From positions 1,922,001-1,986,000 of the forward strand of contig OZ345353.1 of assembly GCA_977006965.1 (NCBI GenBank): a DNA stretch of 64,000 bases, read 5' to 3'. Source of the DNA: Phymatolithon calcareum. Lineage: Eukaryota > Rhodophyta > Florideophyceae > Hapalidiales. Both the position numbers and the translations under genes were made by a program. Shown here piece by piece: positions 22,752 to 34,279 of the stretch (its first letter is position 1; the number at the start of each line of letters is the position of its first letter). A model generated the notes under the pieces. The model worked only from the letters and a program-made list of their open reading frames with translations, ran no database searches and was not told where the DNA came from.

Positions 22752-23920
22752 ATGGCTGAGTGTGGCGTCTTCACGGACGCCTGGTTTTCCCGTCTGCGTG
22801 AGTCGCTGAGCGTTTCGTTTTCCGCAGTCGTTGCCGACACCGTATCATCACCCGACCTGTCGCCAGGTTTGTTTCTAACGTTTGTAGCTGGCGTTCTCGC
22901 CGGTGCGTTTGTCACATATTGTTTCGCTCTGCCGTGTACATGTCGCATTGATGCTGCAACGGCCAGACAGCGTTCGCTTCCAACGTGCGATATCGAAGTG
23001 TCAGCACTTTATGTTTATCCCATTAAGAGTTGCGCTGCTGTGGCTGTCGACTCGGCGCTCATTACGCCGCGCGGACTTGAACATGATCGCGTTTATATGA
23101 TTGTTGACGCGAATGGACGCTTCATTACGCAGCGAAAAGCACCGCGAATGGCACTTGTGCGTCCCACCGTTTCGAAGACGGATACACTGGTCATCGCGGC
23201 TGGAAGTTCTGTGTTTGAACTTGAGCCGAGAACCAGTGGGGAAACTGTCAATGTCACGGTGTGGAAAAGTGAGTGTGTGGCTGTCGATCAGGGTGATAAT
23301 GTTGCTGCGTTTCTCGCAGACTTTCTCGACCTACCGGATATTAGACTTGTGGTAAGTTCCACCTCTGTGTGCTTGCTGGCTGCAGTTTCTGAATGTTGTT
23401 CATGATTTTTCTGACAATGTTGACGTCCTCGCAACGATTGTGCGTGCAGTTGATTAGCGATAAATGCGTACGCGAAGTGGAGCCAGGCTACGTAACGCCG
23501 CGTGTGTACCAAACTGCCTTCTCGGACGGATATCCATTTTTGATAACATCCGAGGAATCACTCAAAGACATCTCTACCAAGGTTGGTCGCGACTTGAGTA
23601 TGAAGCGATTCAGGCCGAACATAGTGCTTCGCGGTGGAATGAAACCTTACGACGAAGACTACTGGGACACTGTGCGAATCGGCACTTCAGTTTTCTCGCT
23701 GTCAAAAATATGTGCCCGTTGCAAAGTCCCCACTATCGATCCAGATACGGGCAAACTTGACGCAGAAAATCAACCGACGGTTTCATTACGAAGGTTTCGA
23801 CGCGCAGGTAATAAGGTCCTGTTTGGACAGAATGCAGTTTGTGCACTTGGAGAGGGTACTCGCATCTGTGTAGGCGACAAAGTGACCGTAGAATCTATGC
23901 ACGTGCGACGTAAGCTGTGA
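22752..23920 (+). CDS. mARC-like molybdenum-cofactor N-reductase (MOSC), two exons
   Basis: Mitochondrial amidoxime-reducing-component family: a Moco enzyme that reduces N-hydroxylated substrates with electrons from cytochrome b5. Exon 1 is 22752-23351, the 98-bp intron 23352-23449 (GTAAGT...GTGCAG, phase 0), exon 2 23450-23920; 356 residues. An N-terminal membrane segment lies at about 39-60 (GLFLTFVAGVLAGAFVTYCF), then the MOSC_N barrel (YVYPIKSC near 87-94, LEHDRVYMIVD) and the MOSC domain with FRPNIVL at 254-260 and CARC at 288-291. Cys291 in CARCKVPTIDPDTG corresponds to the Moco-ligand cysteine of human mARC. ATG 22752 was chosen because it places the membrane anchor at the N-terminus as in animal mARC; the frame stays open to 22431. 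Both key regions are intact. Confidence 0.9.
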
Positions 23921-24090
23921 GATTAGACGTGCGAAGATGATGAAATTCCGAACACTTTTGCGCTGCGCATTTTCGTTGTCAACACCTTTTTCATTTATCT
24001 TGTAAAACCATTGCAAGAAGCGAAACTGCTCACTGATGCACCGTTTTGGTCGCTGACTGACTTCATGACATCAATATAGTAGCATAACAT

Positions 24091-24501
24091 CTAGATATAC
24101 TTCTGACGTGAACTGAATGTTTTCTCGAAAGACGACCGGAACCGAGAAATACGCCACTTACGCCACAAACTCATGCGAGGAGAATACTTCTTGCGTCGCG
24201 ACGGAAAACATGATTGCTCCTCTGGCTCATCGTAATACCCATTAGCTTGATCAACATCGGGCATGCCCGCATCCGGCTTCACCTGTTCACCAAGGTCGGC
24301 GGGATGAACCCAGTAGTTTGTGTCCTCGGGCCATTCATACTCCCCGTACCCCGCATGCACTTTTTCCAGCTTCCTCTTCGGGACCGGCGCTTCAGGTAAG
24401 CGACCGACGGCCTCGGCAATGGCGGTCTCGAGAAATGATACCCGCTTCTCGAGGCGCTCGATAACACGTTTCAGCGACTTGACTTTGGCGCTCTGCTCCA
24501 T
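24091..24501 (-). CDS. Small coiled-coil protein of unknown function
   Basis: 136 residues from the ATG at 24499-24501 (an upstream in-frame ATG at 24604-24606 adds 35 unlikely residues). It begins with a strong short coiled coil, about residues 5-32 (KRVIERLEKRVSFLETAI), then an acidic Tyr/Trp/Pro-containing middle (YGEYEWPEDTNYWVHP) and a very basic tail. No family recognised. It is convergent with mARC, with 170 bp between stops. The biased composition favours real coding sequence, but homologues are needed to be sure. Confidence 0.45.
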   Translation of the reverse strand: MEQSAKVKSLKRVIERLEKRVSFLETAIAEAVGRLPEAPVPKRKLEKVHAGYGEYEWPEDTNYWVHPADLGEQVKPDAGMPDVDQANGYYDEPEEQSCFPSRRKKYSPRMSLWRKWRISRFRSSFEKTFSSRQKYI

Positions 24502-24606
24502 TGTGAATAATTTGTTCTGGCTTCTGCAACTGCTCTGGGCAACGGGTTCACAGAGTTCGACTGCATTGTTCTGTTTTATGGTGTTTCTGAACGACGCGTT
24601 TCGCAT

Positions 24607-27600
24607 CCTTCGGGCAGATGCTCATTGCGAGTCACTTCCGGACTCGATAACTATTGCAGTAGTCATAGAAACACACTTGCGTGGTTTCCGACCTTCGCAC
24701 TGGAGTGGACATTGCTCCGTGGCCTTGCCTTCGCCCACGAAATAGTATCTATAGAAGTAACGCAAGATCATCTTGCGTTAACTTCGTTGAGGCATGGAGT
24801 ACGTGAGTGACTTGAAATTAGATGCTCCAACGGGCTGCAGTGTCGGACGTTGACACTACCGGACGCTGATTAGAAATCGAGTCGGCTGGTGGGCTATTGC
24901 TTTCAGCGCCATCGGATAACGCGAACATGTCGGGTTGATAGCACAGACCCCTGTTCTATTTTGCATGTTATGCCCTCAACAGCAGCAGGTTACTCGTTCG
25001 AACGGCAATGACGCAAAGCTCCCGCTCCTGTGCAAGCCGCATCTTATCCTTATGCTCTCCTCAGGTCTTCGTTACTCCCTGTCGATCGAATAGGCGAGAA
25101 GCTCACAAAGAAAAATAGAATTATCGGCAGAGTGCAACGGACGGTTTAAGTTCTAGCGAAAACAAAACTTCGTCGAATGTTTAAGTCTTTGAGCGATGAG
25201 ATGTCAATCATCAGCTACTTTCCGAATCGACCGTGGACAGAGCAGTAAACCTTCTTCTTACTTCCCACTGCGCAACACGTGCACAGAAGCATTCGCATCG
25301 TGTCGGGAGACACTCGATTATTCGACGGTGGCAGTGCTTTGCAGTTTGCTAATGTATTTTTCTTGGCTGGTTCTGACTCACTCTTTTGCTTGTCAATTAG
25401 ATGCTGTTGTACTCGGCCTGTCACTTAATTTTCTACACCGATTTTCGTGGTGGACAATGTATATTGCTGCTCGGGAATGTAGGCTTGTTAGAGCCTTGTG
25501 TTGATAACCCGAAGAAAGCTCATTCTATGCAGAAAAATGGCCACTAACGATCTCCTACGATCCACGTGAAAATATATCTCTGTGGTAAGTGCTCCTATTA
25601 GGCTTGACAGCGAACCATCCTACAACCCAGGTGTGAAATATGAATTTACACAAACCAGAGAGGATGGTGCTATCCCTGCTATAAGTGATGTCCTTTTGAT
25701 TCGTAGGCAGGAGTCGGGGAGGTGCAAAAAAGGTTTATAAGGGGGTCCGAAGAAGCGTGGAATCCATTGCAAAATATGGCATGAAGCTTACGCAACCGGT
25801 GAGCTCAGAATTTGTTCAATCCTTCTCCCAAAGGGCTCAGCTCTGAAAGGTGGCCCAAGTCATGAGAATGCGACTACACAACAAGATTCTATCACAAAAT
25901 CTTGTTGTGTAGTAAAGTCTCGCATATTGTACGATGAAACGTGGAAACCTGATTATATAATGCAAGCGGTTCTGATGCTTACCAACAGTTGTAATAGATG
26001 GAATTCGTGAGGCCTTGACTAGGATAAAAACAACTTCCGTGGAACAGAGCTGCGCTCTAGGGGTCGGCACGTAATGGGGCACTCGCGCTCGCAAATTGTT
26101 ACTGCACCCCACAAATACTGACACTATCCTATCACTGTCGGGCCTAACAGCTAACGCAGTACGAACGAGCGTGTCAGTGACCCATCTTGGCGAGCTCTTG
26201 TTTCCTCCCTTTCTTTGATTATTTTGACTGTCTGGTCCATCTGCTAATACGTGCTATCATTTTCGGGAGGCCTCCCCACGTGGTCGATCTTGCGAATCTC
26301 CCCTCAGTCGTGCACTGCCAGTGTCTCTCTTGTTAGCCTTCTCGTTTTGCCAGTTGTAGGCACGCAATGATTCAGTGGTATAATGAACGACGTTATCAGC
26401 ATCGACCCAGAAGCTCTATAACGGCTCCTTGCAATCTATCCACCGACACTGTCAACACGGTATGGTGAACAACTCTTTCAAGAGGAACCAACGGATTAGT
26501 CGCAGACACCGACTAACATTCAACGTACGATTAGTCTCGTGTCAGTTCGTTCTCCCACTTTTGCAGGGTGTGCAATCATTCGCTTCCCCCCTTAGTTAAG
26601 CCGCAATCCTGATCGGATTTGAGACAGAGGCATCGCATCACAGAGCGATCAACCACTTCCAAGATAAAGCCAACCCTTATCCTTGAGACACTCGCAGTGA
26701 TTATACACTGACCGAGCTCACCTTTGCAAGCCATTGTTTTCTGTTCGGCAACAAGAGACAGATATCCCTGTGAGATGGCACAAACAGAAAAAAAGAAACT
26801 GTGGACTTTGCAAGTCCGCTCAAGCGAGACAGAGCATCCAACTCTTGAGTATCTCAACTACAATGTATAGTTGTGGTTTATGGAAGTACCTGCCCCCTTG
26901 GCTTGGGGAAGCCCAACTACAGAATTATCCTCCATGTCATATCTGCACTTTTCCCATGAAAATAGAGCCATCATCTTTGTTTAACTGATGTCCTTCCCTA
27001 CCCCGATGGACTAGACCACAGCGGCTTTGTTCCTGTCCATTTGTTTTTGAATTCACACAAGCGTATTTTTATTTGAATATAACACACAAGCGGAAGAATG
27101 TTTTCGTGCATGGCTATCAAGAAGAATATTTGGTTCCTTAGGCATTTGTCGCTGTCAAGAGGATGTCCTGAACTTGTGTTCAATTCGTAGCATGCTCGCC
27201 AGTCGTGCGGTGCGTGAGCTATACTGACCGTTTCGATATCACAGAGTTCCATGTCAAGGACTCTGCAGGCCAAACTTAGGATAGAGAACCGTGCATTTCA
27301 ATAAACGGGAGCAATTATCTGATTGGAGCCAAGATAATCACACACCTCTTCTACCAACAGGGCACTGCTCTTTATGTCAGTGATTGCCGTGAAACTGGAA
27401 AAATGATCGCTGGTGTCTACATTGCAAGAAGAAAAGTCATGCATGGAGAAATTACTACCAAGAGTAGCAACATACAGCTTCAGCACTGCACTACTTAAGC
27501 TGCTGTGTTGTGGAACAGTGCTAAGCCATTGAATTTCTCTCTGACGCTGAGCACCACTTTGGAGAAGATGCGCTCTCTTCCGCTGATCTAGTTTCTGCAT

Positions 27601-27874
27601 CGCCAGTACACAATATAATGGCACAAGGCCTGTCTCTAGAACGGTAAAAGCATTTTTCTGATCCGGGCGCTCAGTAATGCCGTTATGACATATACAACTC
27701 TGTACCATACAACTACCATGAGGACGGTTACACTGAAGCTTGACTTCTTTCCACCTCCTCTCAATGTTTTGCGAACGCTAAGGACCTTTCGAACTTGGGA
27801 GCCGTAAATGTATGGCGGGCAACAAACCGTGTTGTTGCGCTTGACGCCCACGGTAGGCACTGATAGTTCCAACT
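24607..27874. other. Long gene-poor stretch
   Basis: No recognisable gene in 3.3 kb. Contains two small inverted repeats: 24754-24786 (13-bp arms with a bulge, GAAGT-AACGCAAG) and 25874-25912 (15-bp perfect arms CTACACAACAAGATT, 9-nt loop). Open frames at 26998-27273 and 27298-27708 (minus) show no domain and could be downstream debris of the NLR locus. Confidence 0.4.
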
Positions 27875-29737
27875 TTATTTGTCAGACTCGACAATCAAAT
27901 TACATATAGCAACTGCGCCGCCCCGCAGTCCAGCAGCAAACACTTTTCTTGTTTCATTGTATTTCCAACATTTAACTTCAGAAGGCAATGTCCCAAGCAA
28001 TAGCTCTTCAGTGGCTATAAAAGCATACAAAGAGTTATTGCGTAAGTAAACTTCTAAAGTATATGCTGGGAAAGACTTCGGCCAAAGCTGCGGCCCCTCC
28101 TGTCCACAACTGCGAATGATCCTCGCCGCTTCCTCGTCTGTCACCTCGTATGTTGTGTCGCTGCCATGTTCACTCAACGACTGATCTTGACAACTGCCAG
28201 GTCCGTGTTCAGATTTTCAAACAATAGCTCGCTTGCTATAATTCCAGATGATGACTAGGTCATTGTAGTCTCGGGAGACAGCGTGACATCCATCACAGCT
28301 CTCCGATACGCCCACGACAGGTCTAATATGTCCTTCTATAGCATCTACAAGCTGTTTCCTGTTGAGGTCCCATATGCGAACTGTTTTATCCCAGGACCCC
28401 GAGACAATCCGACGACAATTTCTAGTAAATGTAACACAAGTCACCGTGTCTGTGTGTCCATCCAAAGGAGTAATCATTTGAGCTAACGTCTTCGTGTCCC
28501 ACAAGTGTATTGTTTTGTCCAGAGAGCCAGATAACAACAGTCGCCCATCATGACTGAATGAAACGCATCTCACGAAAGATGCGTCCTCTTGCGATGGACG
28601 TGCAATCTGATTACTGGTAAGCGAGTCCCACAAATACATTGTTCCATCCTCCGACGAAGAAGCTACTTGCAACCCGTCATGACTTATCGCAACGCTCCAC
28701 ACGGAATGTGCATATTCTCGTCCCTTTGCTTCCGCTTCAGCGCGTGTGCTCCAAGTGCGAATTTTACCATCCCCTGCCCCGGATATTATGCTTTCCCCAT
28801 CAGAAGAAAATACAACACTTTCCACAAAGTTGACGATGTCCAGATAGCCCTTCCAGTTTTGACGTCCCACAAGCGAACCGTCCCATCACCAGATCCAGAC
28901 GCCATCTGCTGTCCGTCAGGGCTTAAGGTAACACAGCTCACCCCGCGTGCGTGTCCTCGGAAGGGCTCACCGATACTCCTCCATGTTGCCGTGTCCCATA
29001 CTCGAATTGTTTTGTCTGATGACTCTGCCGCCAGCCGTTGGCCCTTCGCACTGAATGCGACAGAAGTCACGCCGTCCCCGTGAGCATCGCTATCTTCGAA
29101 GATGGTATCCCCAAGTGCAGGCGTCCAGAATTTTCAATGCACAATTCGGCAGACCGATGGCAACAGATCGATCATCATTCGAAACAGCAGCACACCAGAA
29201 CAGGCTTTGCAGCAGGAATTCTTTAAGTTGTCTCCCAGTATTCGCATCCCAAATAATCAGCGTACGATCCTCAGCGAACGAGAGAATTTTCTGACCATTC
29301 CTGCAAACAGAAACGCACATAACCCACGAGGTGTGTCCCTTGAGAACGTGGACAGGCGGCTCAGGAGTCTCCCATTCCCAGACAGCAACAGATCTATCTT
29401 CAGAACCTGACGCAATTATCTTTGATCCAACAGCAAATGATACACATCTTACAGCTCCCGTGTGTCCTTCCAAAAGCTTCAATATACGACCCGAGGTTGC
29501 GTCAACAACAACAACCTGTCGTCCCGCTCCTGCTGCAATGTATTTCCCACAAGGGGAGCAATTAACCGCCCAGCAACGCGCTCCCAAGGGGAACTCCATT
29601 TCTTGCGTGCTGCGCGGGTCTGGGTACAACTGGTTCTTAGGCAGCAAGTACGGCACTGGTGTGTGCGTTTCGACGCTCGTCAAGTATGAGTTCACAATTG
29701 CGTTGTCGTTCCTCAAAGTGAACAAGCGTCCGCACAC
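27875..29737 (-). pseudogene. WD40 propeller part of the NLR/APAF1-like gene, interrupted
   Basis: Continues directly from the NB-ARC frame. At least eleven WD40 blades follow one another, for example GSEDRSVAVWEW, SSDKTIRVWD, GSGDGTVRLWD, GSLDKTIHLWD and GSWDKTVRIWD, with a further terminal blade (SEVKCWKYN) before TAA at 27875: enough for about two seven-bladed propellers. Continuity is broken by an in-frame TGA at 29753-29755, a frameshift near 29107-29112, a second that restores the first frame near 28835-28848, and another in-frame TGA at 28217-28219. Blade spacing is preserved across every break and no extra sequence is inserted, so these are not introns. Either the gene is a young pseudogene or the assembly has errors here. 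Confidence 0.8.
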
Positions 29738-29752
29738 TTGGAACAGAAAAGG

Positions 29753-31879
29753 TCACTGTCCCTCAAATACTCTTCCCCACGACAGCTGTATGGCTTTCCA
29801 AATCAACTCATAGTTCAGTCTAACTCTGTGTGGAAGAACGTTCTCGCCAAGAGTCAGGAAACTTTCAAAGTCCGATTTGAGTGCCAGTACACCACCGATA
29901 TTAGCACGCAAGTGCGTCCAACGGGCATCCAACAGAAGAGTGGCAAGCTCCATGACCAATTTTGCAGACAGAAAGTGTCTGGCGAGATCCCCGTGAATAT
30001 ACCCGTCGTCCGGGACGGACCACCATGGTCTCAGAGTGCAGTCGAACAACGTATCCTCAAGTGAATCACCTTGCTGTCCCAACAGTGAGCACTCAGATGT
30101 AAGCGAAACTGGTTCCAGATATCCGCTGAGAAGCTGTGTATGCCACAGCGAGCATATCTCCATAGTTTCGGCCTGTCGTTTACAAAAGTCCAATTGCAGA
30201 TCATGAAGCATGACACCACCTTCTTTCGCCGGTAATCGTACATGTTGCCGAAAAGTGCGCTTGCACAGACTCAGCCCACTAAGAAGGCGGAGAACAGCAA
30301 GCGCAAAACCTTCGTCGACCTTCCACATTCGACTCAGAACGTGAACCGGGACCCAAGCCTGGTTTCTCAGAACGCAAAGGCTTATGTACAACTCAGTGAT
30401 CGTGTGTTCGCAGTCAACATTATTTCTTGACTTCAATTGCACGAATTCAATTTCTAGGATTTTGAGGCTCAGGCAAATTCCTGCATTCAGGCTCAAGCTC
30501 CCTTGGTGTTGCTCTTCGCCAAGTTCTATTCTTTGCTCTTCCAGCTGTGAAGCATATGCATCACAGGCACTTTGAACATCCCCAAATTCCTCTCTGAGGA
30601 AAGCAACAGCGCATCCTGCGACAGCCAGCGCTAAGGCGAGTCCGGCGCAAATTGAAAGAATCGTCGATACACTCCTTCTTATGCTGCCATTGGGCTCTTG
30701 AGGCGCTTTCTTTGTCGCATCCCGTGTCACATGCATCATGAATATCATCACAGACACGGCTCCAAGTGGGTCTCTTACTCCAAAGTCAACCCTGTACCCC
30801 GCAGAATGTGCAATGAATGTACTTCTGGTGGATATGACCATCCTGCTTTGCGAACAGCATCTCAACAGCTGGCGGAGGTCATTCAAAAACCCGGTTGGGC
30901 AGTCCTTCGTGGGCCAGAGATCGTCAACAAGAAAGAGACAGATTTTCCCGTTGAACCAAGCGACAGCATAATCAACAGCTTCTCGGAGTGACGGGGAGCG
31001 TTCTGCAACAGATGCGGATGCCGACGCTCCTGTTAGTCGCATAATTTTCGCGACTTCTCCTGTTGCCGTCGTCGACGAAGCGCCTAGACCAAGAGCAATA
31101 TATTGAATTCCATCAGGGAAACGAGAGAGAATATCTTCGTCAAACGCAAGACCCTGCAACGCAATCGTCTTGCCAACGCCTGCCATGCCCACAACACCGT
31201 GTGCAGGCGTTATAACTCCTGCCGCAGCAATCACCATGGATGAAGACTCCGACAATAGAATCGATTCTTTTAACATGCCCTCCGGAGTACTATATCTGCC
31301 GTCCGCATTCTTCGCATCGAAGTTGAGACGTGCGCCTTGAGGAAGTGCCGGTGTGCCTGTTCCCGATCGGTAAGCTTCTACAACATTGCCGGCGATTCGT
31401 CCGATAACCTTTTGCTGCTCTTGACTTGTCAGCCCTGTGACGAGCATTGAAATGAGGGTGAGGAGATGGCCAGAGGCTACTTGCACTTGCGGCTGGAGAG
31501 CACTAATCGTGTCGCTCCAAACTGTGGCTTGGACTGTTCGATAAATCAGGGACTTGACTCTGGCTGCTACACCACTGCTTCTTTCGGGAAACGCCTTGGA
31601 GCAGAGCACCTCCAAGGTTGAGTTGCAGCGGTCGAGGATGTCGCGCACGGTCGCTAGAGTTTCGTCAAACATAACCCTAATACTAGCGGGGATCACCGCT
31701 GGTGACAATTGAAGATGTGTCTCCACCTCGGCGATGTGTCGTATCAGACGGTCCAGATCATCGGTCAAGCCTCGAAAGATGACCCTCCCATGACGAATGT
31801 TGGCAACTCGCGTCTTGATACTGTTGACGAGGGTGCGCGCTTCTGCGATGACGGCAAGTCCGAAGCCGACGGCTTCCAT
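29753..31879 (-). CDS. NLR/APAF1-like STAND ATPase: helical N-terminus, NB-ARC, winged helix, helical domain
   Basis: 708 residues. Residues 1-160 form an amphipathic helical region resembling N-terminal bundles of fungal STAND proteins. NB-ARC motifs appear in order: P-loop GMAGVGKT (231-238), kinase-2 ICLFLVDDLW (313-322), RNBS-B SRMVISTRS (345-353), GLPL-like GLALAL (413-418), winged-helix region about 495-570 with MHD-type MLHD (557-560). Next comes an APAF1-like helical segment with WW.VPDDGYIH (619-629) and LLLDARW (648-654), as in NB-ARC proteins that carry WD40 domains. Such proteins are ATP-switched oligomerising sensors in immunity or cell death. The Walker residues are intact. The frame ends at a TGA after which the WD40 domain follows in the same frame. 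A product stopping here would have no sensor domain. Confidence 0.85.
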   Translation of the reverse strand: MEAVGFGLAVIAEARTLVNSIKTRVANIRHGRVIFRGLTDDLDRLIRHIAEVETHLQLSPAVIPASIRVMFDETLATVRDILDRCNSTLEVLCSKAFPERSSGVAARVKSLIYRTVQATVWSDTISALQPQVQVASGHLLTLISMLVTGLTSQEQQKVIGRIAGNVVEAYRSGTGTPALPQGARLNFDAKNADGRYSTPEGMLKESILLSESSSMVIAAAGVITPAHGVVGMAGVGKTIALQGLAFDEDILSRFPDGIQYIALGLGASSTTATGEVAKIMRLTGASASASVAERSPSLREAVDYAVAWFNGKICLFLVDDLWPTKDCPTGFLNDLRQLLRCCSQSRMVISTRSTFIAHSAGYRVDFGVRDPLGAVSVMIFMMHVTRDATKKAPQEPNGSIRRSVSTILSICAGLALALAVAGCAVAFLREEFGDVQSACDAYASQLEEQRIELGEEQHQGSLSLNAGICLSLKILEIEFVQLKSRNNVDCEHTITELYISLCVLRNQAWVPVHVLSRMWKVDEGFALAVLRLLSGLSLCKRTFRQHVRLPAKEGGVMLHDLQLDFCKRQAETMEICSLWHTQLLSGYLEPVSLTSECSLLGQQGDSLEDTLFDCTLRPWWSVPDDGYIHGDLARHFLSAKLVMELATLLLDARWTHLRANIGGVLALKSDFESFLTLGENVLPHRVRLNYELIWKAIQLSWGRVFEGQ

Positions 31880-33248
31880 GACGAAGGGTATGGCAAAGCG
31901 CCCTGAAGCAGGTCCGGAGGCAGCGATGACAGAAGAGCTCGGAGAAGATATTTAGGCCTCTTTGATTTTGTCGGCGGTCTGCGCGGCAGAATGCCATCAT
32001 GATTGAGTCCTTGTTGAACGCGAGGTATACGCCGGGATGGCGGCTGTATGCAGCGGCTGTAATTATCTGATCTTTGTATGAAACCGACGAAAAAAGTGGT
32101 CCTATATCGCGCCACAGGCATGCATTTTTCTCTACAGTACAATCCAGGATTATGTTGCACCCCTCACCCAAGATTTCACTCAATAAAGCCAAGAAAACAT
32201 GGCAACAGCGTGTCGCCATTTTCGCACCTGGCATAATGTAGCTTGATGCTTCCTAAGCGCCTGCAGATACCTTCGTATAAATCCCAAGAAGTTATTACAA
32301 GCATCAGTCAACTAAATTTTAGATATCGATAGTCACTTTTGCATGAGCGAGACAACGCAAAAGAATGCAAATGTGACTTGGAAACATTGTCTGCAGGCGT
32401 TGTCGCCTGGCAAAGGACGATATCCCTCCCCTGTTATGCGCAAAGGGCCATCTGTGTATGATTCACTTTGGATTGGCGTGTTGAGCAGCGAGCTTAAATC
32501 GTTTTGGCACGCTGTAGATCGGCGCCAATGTGCCGTTAATGTTCGAACTTTTTTCTTTTCGTCTTGACATCCAGTCACCGTTCATTCTGTCATGAATGCT
32601 GAGGAGTACTACTAATATTTGTCTTACTGAGGATCGCCGACAGTTGATCAATGTTGTACACATGATTGAATCTGCGACAGGCGGCGGTGTGGAACCGGCA
32701 AACCGGAAATGCGTGTGCTTGCATTAATTGGATGTCAATCGGTGGCTTCCTAGCTTGGATGTCAGCGGGGGGCGCCTAAGTACTAAGCACAGACTTCACT
32801 CCTACGATAAAAGGGACGTACAGTGAGTGGGTAAGCGGACATCCACATGGGGAGGTCAGAAAGCTTACAGAAACAGGAAGGCCTATAGTAAGCAAAGATA
32901 ATGCATATATAACAAGCCGGTAAATCTTGCGGCGTCAAGGAACTAGAAAAGAAGACAACACTGAAGAGATGGGAACTCGAGGCTCGCTCACGCGAAGTCT
33001 GCATATGAGGAGCTCAGGGTAACTGAGAGAAGGAGAATGGTGGTGAGGCAGGAGCTTGCTTGTTTGCGGACTCACTGTCCGCACATGAACTGCTCCTGAG
33101 ACAACGCCGAGTGAAAGTATGTATTCGTGGTAGCGCCAAACGCGGTGAACAAGAAGAGTCTTCTCGTACAATTTGCACAACAAGCAACATGGAACGGCTT
33201 GAGACTTCTGCAGACCAATGCCAACGACATTTCGTCAAATGATAGAGT
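31880..33248. other. Upstream of NLR; no gene recognised
   Basis: Presumed promoter side of the NLR gene. Overlapping frames near the NLR start (for example 31758-32234) are shadows or chance. Nothing else is supported. Confidence 0.4.
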
Positions 33249-33785
33249 CTCACGATCTACAGGCGGCGGTAAGTGCAAACGAAGGTACAGAGACACCGCT
33301 CTACGGATGAGTGTCAGAATCAACTGTGCCCAGGTCGAAGCCACCAAAGAAACCAGAAAGGGGCCCAAACTGGAGATCAACCTCATCAACGGGATACCCA
33401 TGTGCTAAGATGAACACTCATGCACGCATGAAACCGCCCATACGTTGAGATTTGGTATGATAGCAGGTTGTGTCCATGTTCTGTGGCAGATTGTATTTGA
33501 TCAGATCGGACGTCATGTAAGATCCTTTGCCGCAACTGGTGGCAAGGAACGGAAAAGCTTCGACAAGAAGGTACCACTGTCAAATCCAAATAAGCGTCGA
33601 CATACTGCCGCATCTCGATTATGCAGTGGTGTCGTCTAACACCACGAACAGAGCTCCGCTAGTGGAACAAAGCTACAATAGTGTACACCGCGGCCCTATT
33701 CAAATACTAGCAACCTGAATCCTCCCATTTTCCTGAACTATGAAGCTGTAAATAAGTATGCACCAGAAATGCTCGAAGCACTTCC
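33249..33785 (-). pseudogene. Inverted pseudogene copy of the secreted-protein promoter and 5' end
   Basis: The minus strand from ~33785 down aligns with the plus strand from ~34280. It covers the upstream region, the AAATCTCAAC before the start codon and the first ~45 codons, including GYPVDE and GFFGGFD. The start ATG is replaced, the signal-peptide region is scrambled and a stop appears soon after the GTVDSD motif. Similarity fades in the Pro-rich region near 33260. The two copies are head to head with a 494-bp spacer. Confidence 0.8.
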
Positions 33786-34279
33786 CATCATGGAACGTAA
33801 TGCGAATCGACTATGTATTTGTAGTCATGGGCCAGAGAGGGTGTTACTAGAGGAAGGATAATCATGTGTCTTGAACATTGGAACATTGAAGAAGAGTGAC
33901 TTGTAAAAGAGGTGCAGGTCTATGCTATACAGTAGCCTGAAGATCATTGCAACGATGACTCCCCCTCGTGCATTCTCTACCTCAACGAGCTGTCTATCTG
34001 TCAAGAGAACAGTGAATTATGATTGCGAAAGACGATAGTATTTGTTGAGTTCAATGCAAACCATAACCGCCTCTTGTGATTGATTCTATTCCTTGATTGT
34101 AGTCTCTCTGTTGGGAGCTGGAATGGGCCCCATAACTGAGCATAATATATACGATTTGAGAATATTGTGCTCACTGTACTCTTCTCCGAGAATCTCTTCT
34201 AGTTATTCCTCGATAAGAGTTAGGACTGCCCTGCCTCCAATGCTACATTTTCTGGTCCACTAATACGAAAACACAGGCT
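33786..34279. other. Spacer between inverted copies
   Basis: AT-rich 494-bp central spacer of the inverted duplication; no gene or further repeat seen. Confidence 0.5.

Noticed and set aside
27875-31879. Selenocysteine recoding of the two in-frame TGAs in the NLR gene
   Set aside because: TGA ends other intact genes here (mARC, fabD), the positions are not in a redox motif, and frameshifts also break the region.
27875-31879. Introns explaining the NLR interruptions
   Set aside because: No extra sequence is inserted between consecutive WD40 blades; a 20-nt GT...AG at the first TGA is too short to be a spliceosomal intron.
31758-32234. 158-codon frame overlapping the NLR start
   Set aside because: Its second half is the NLR N-terminus in another frame; composition is not protein-like.
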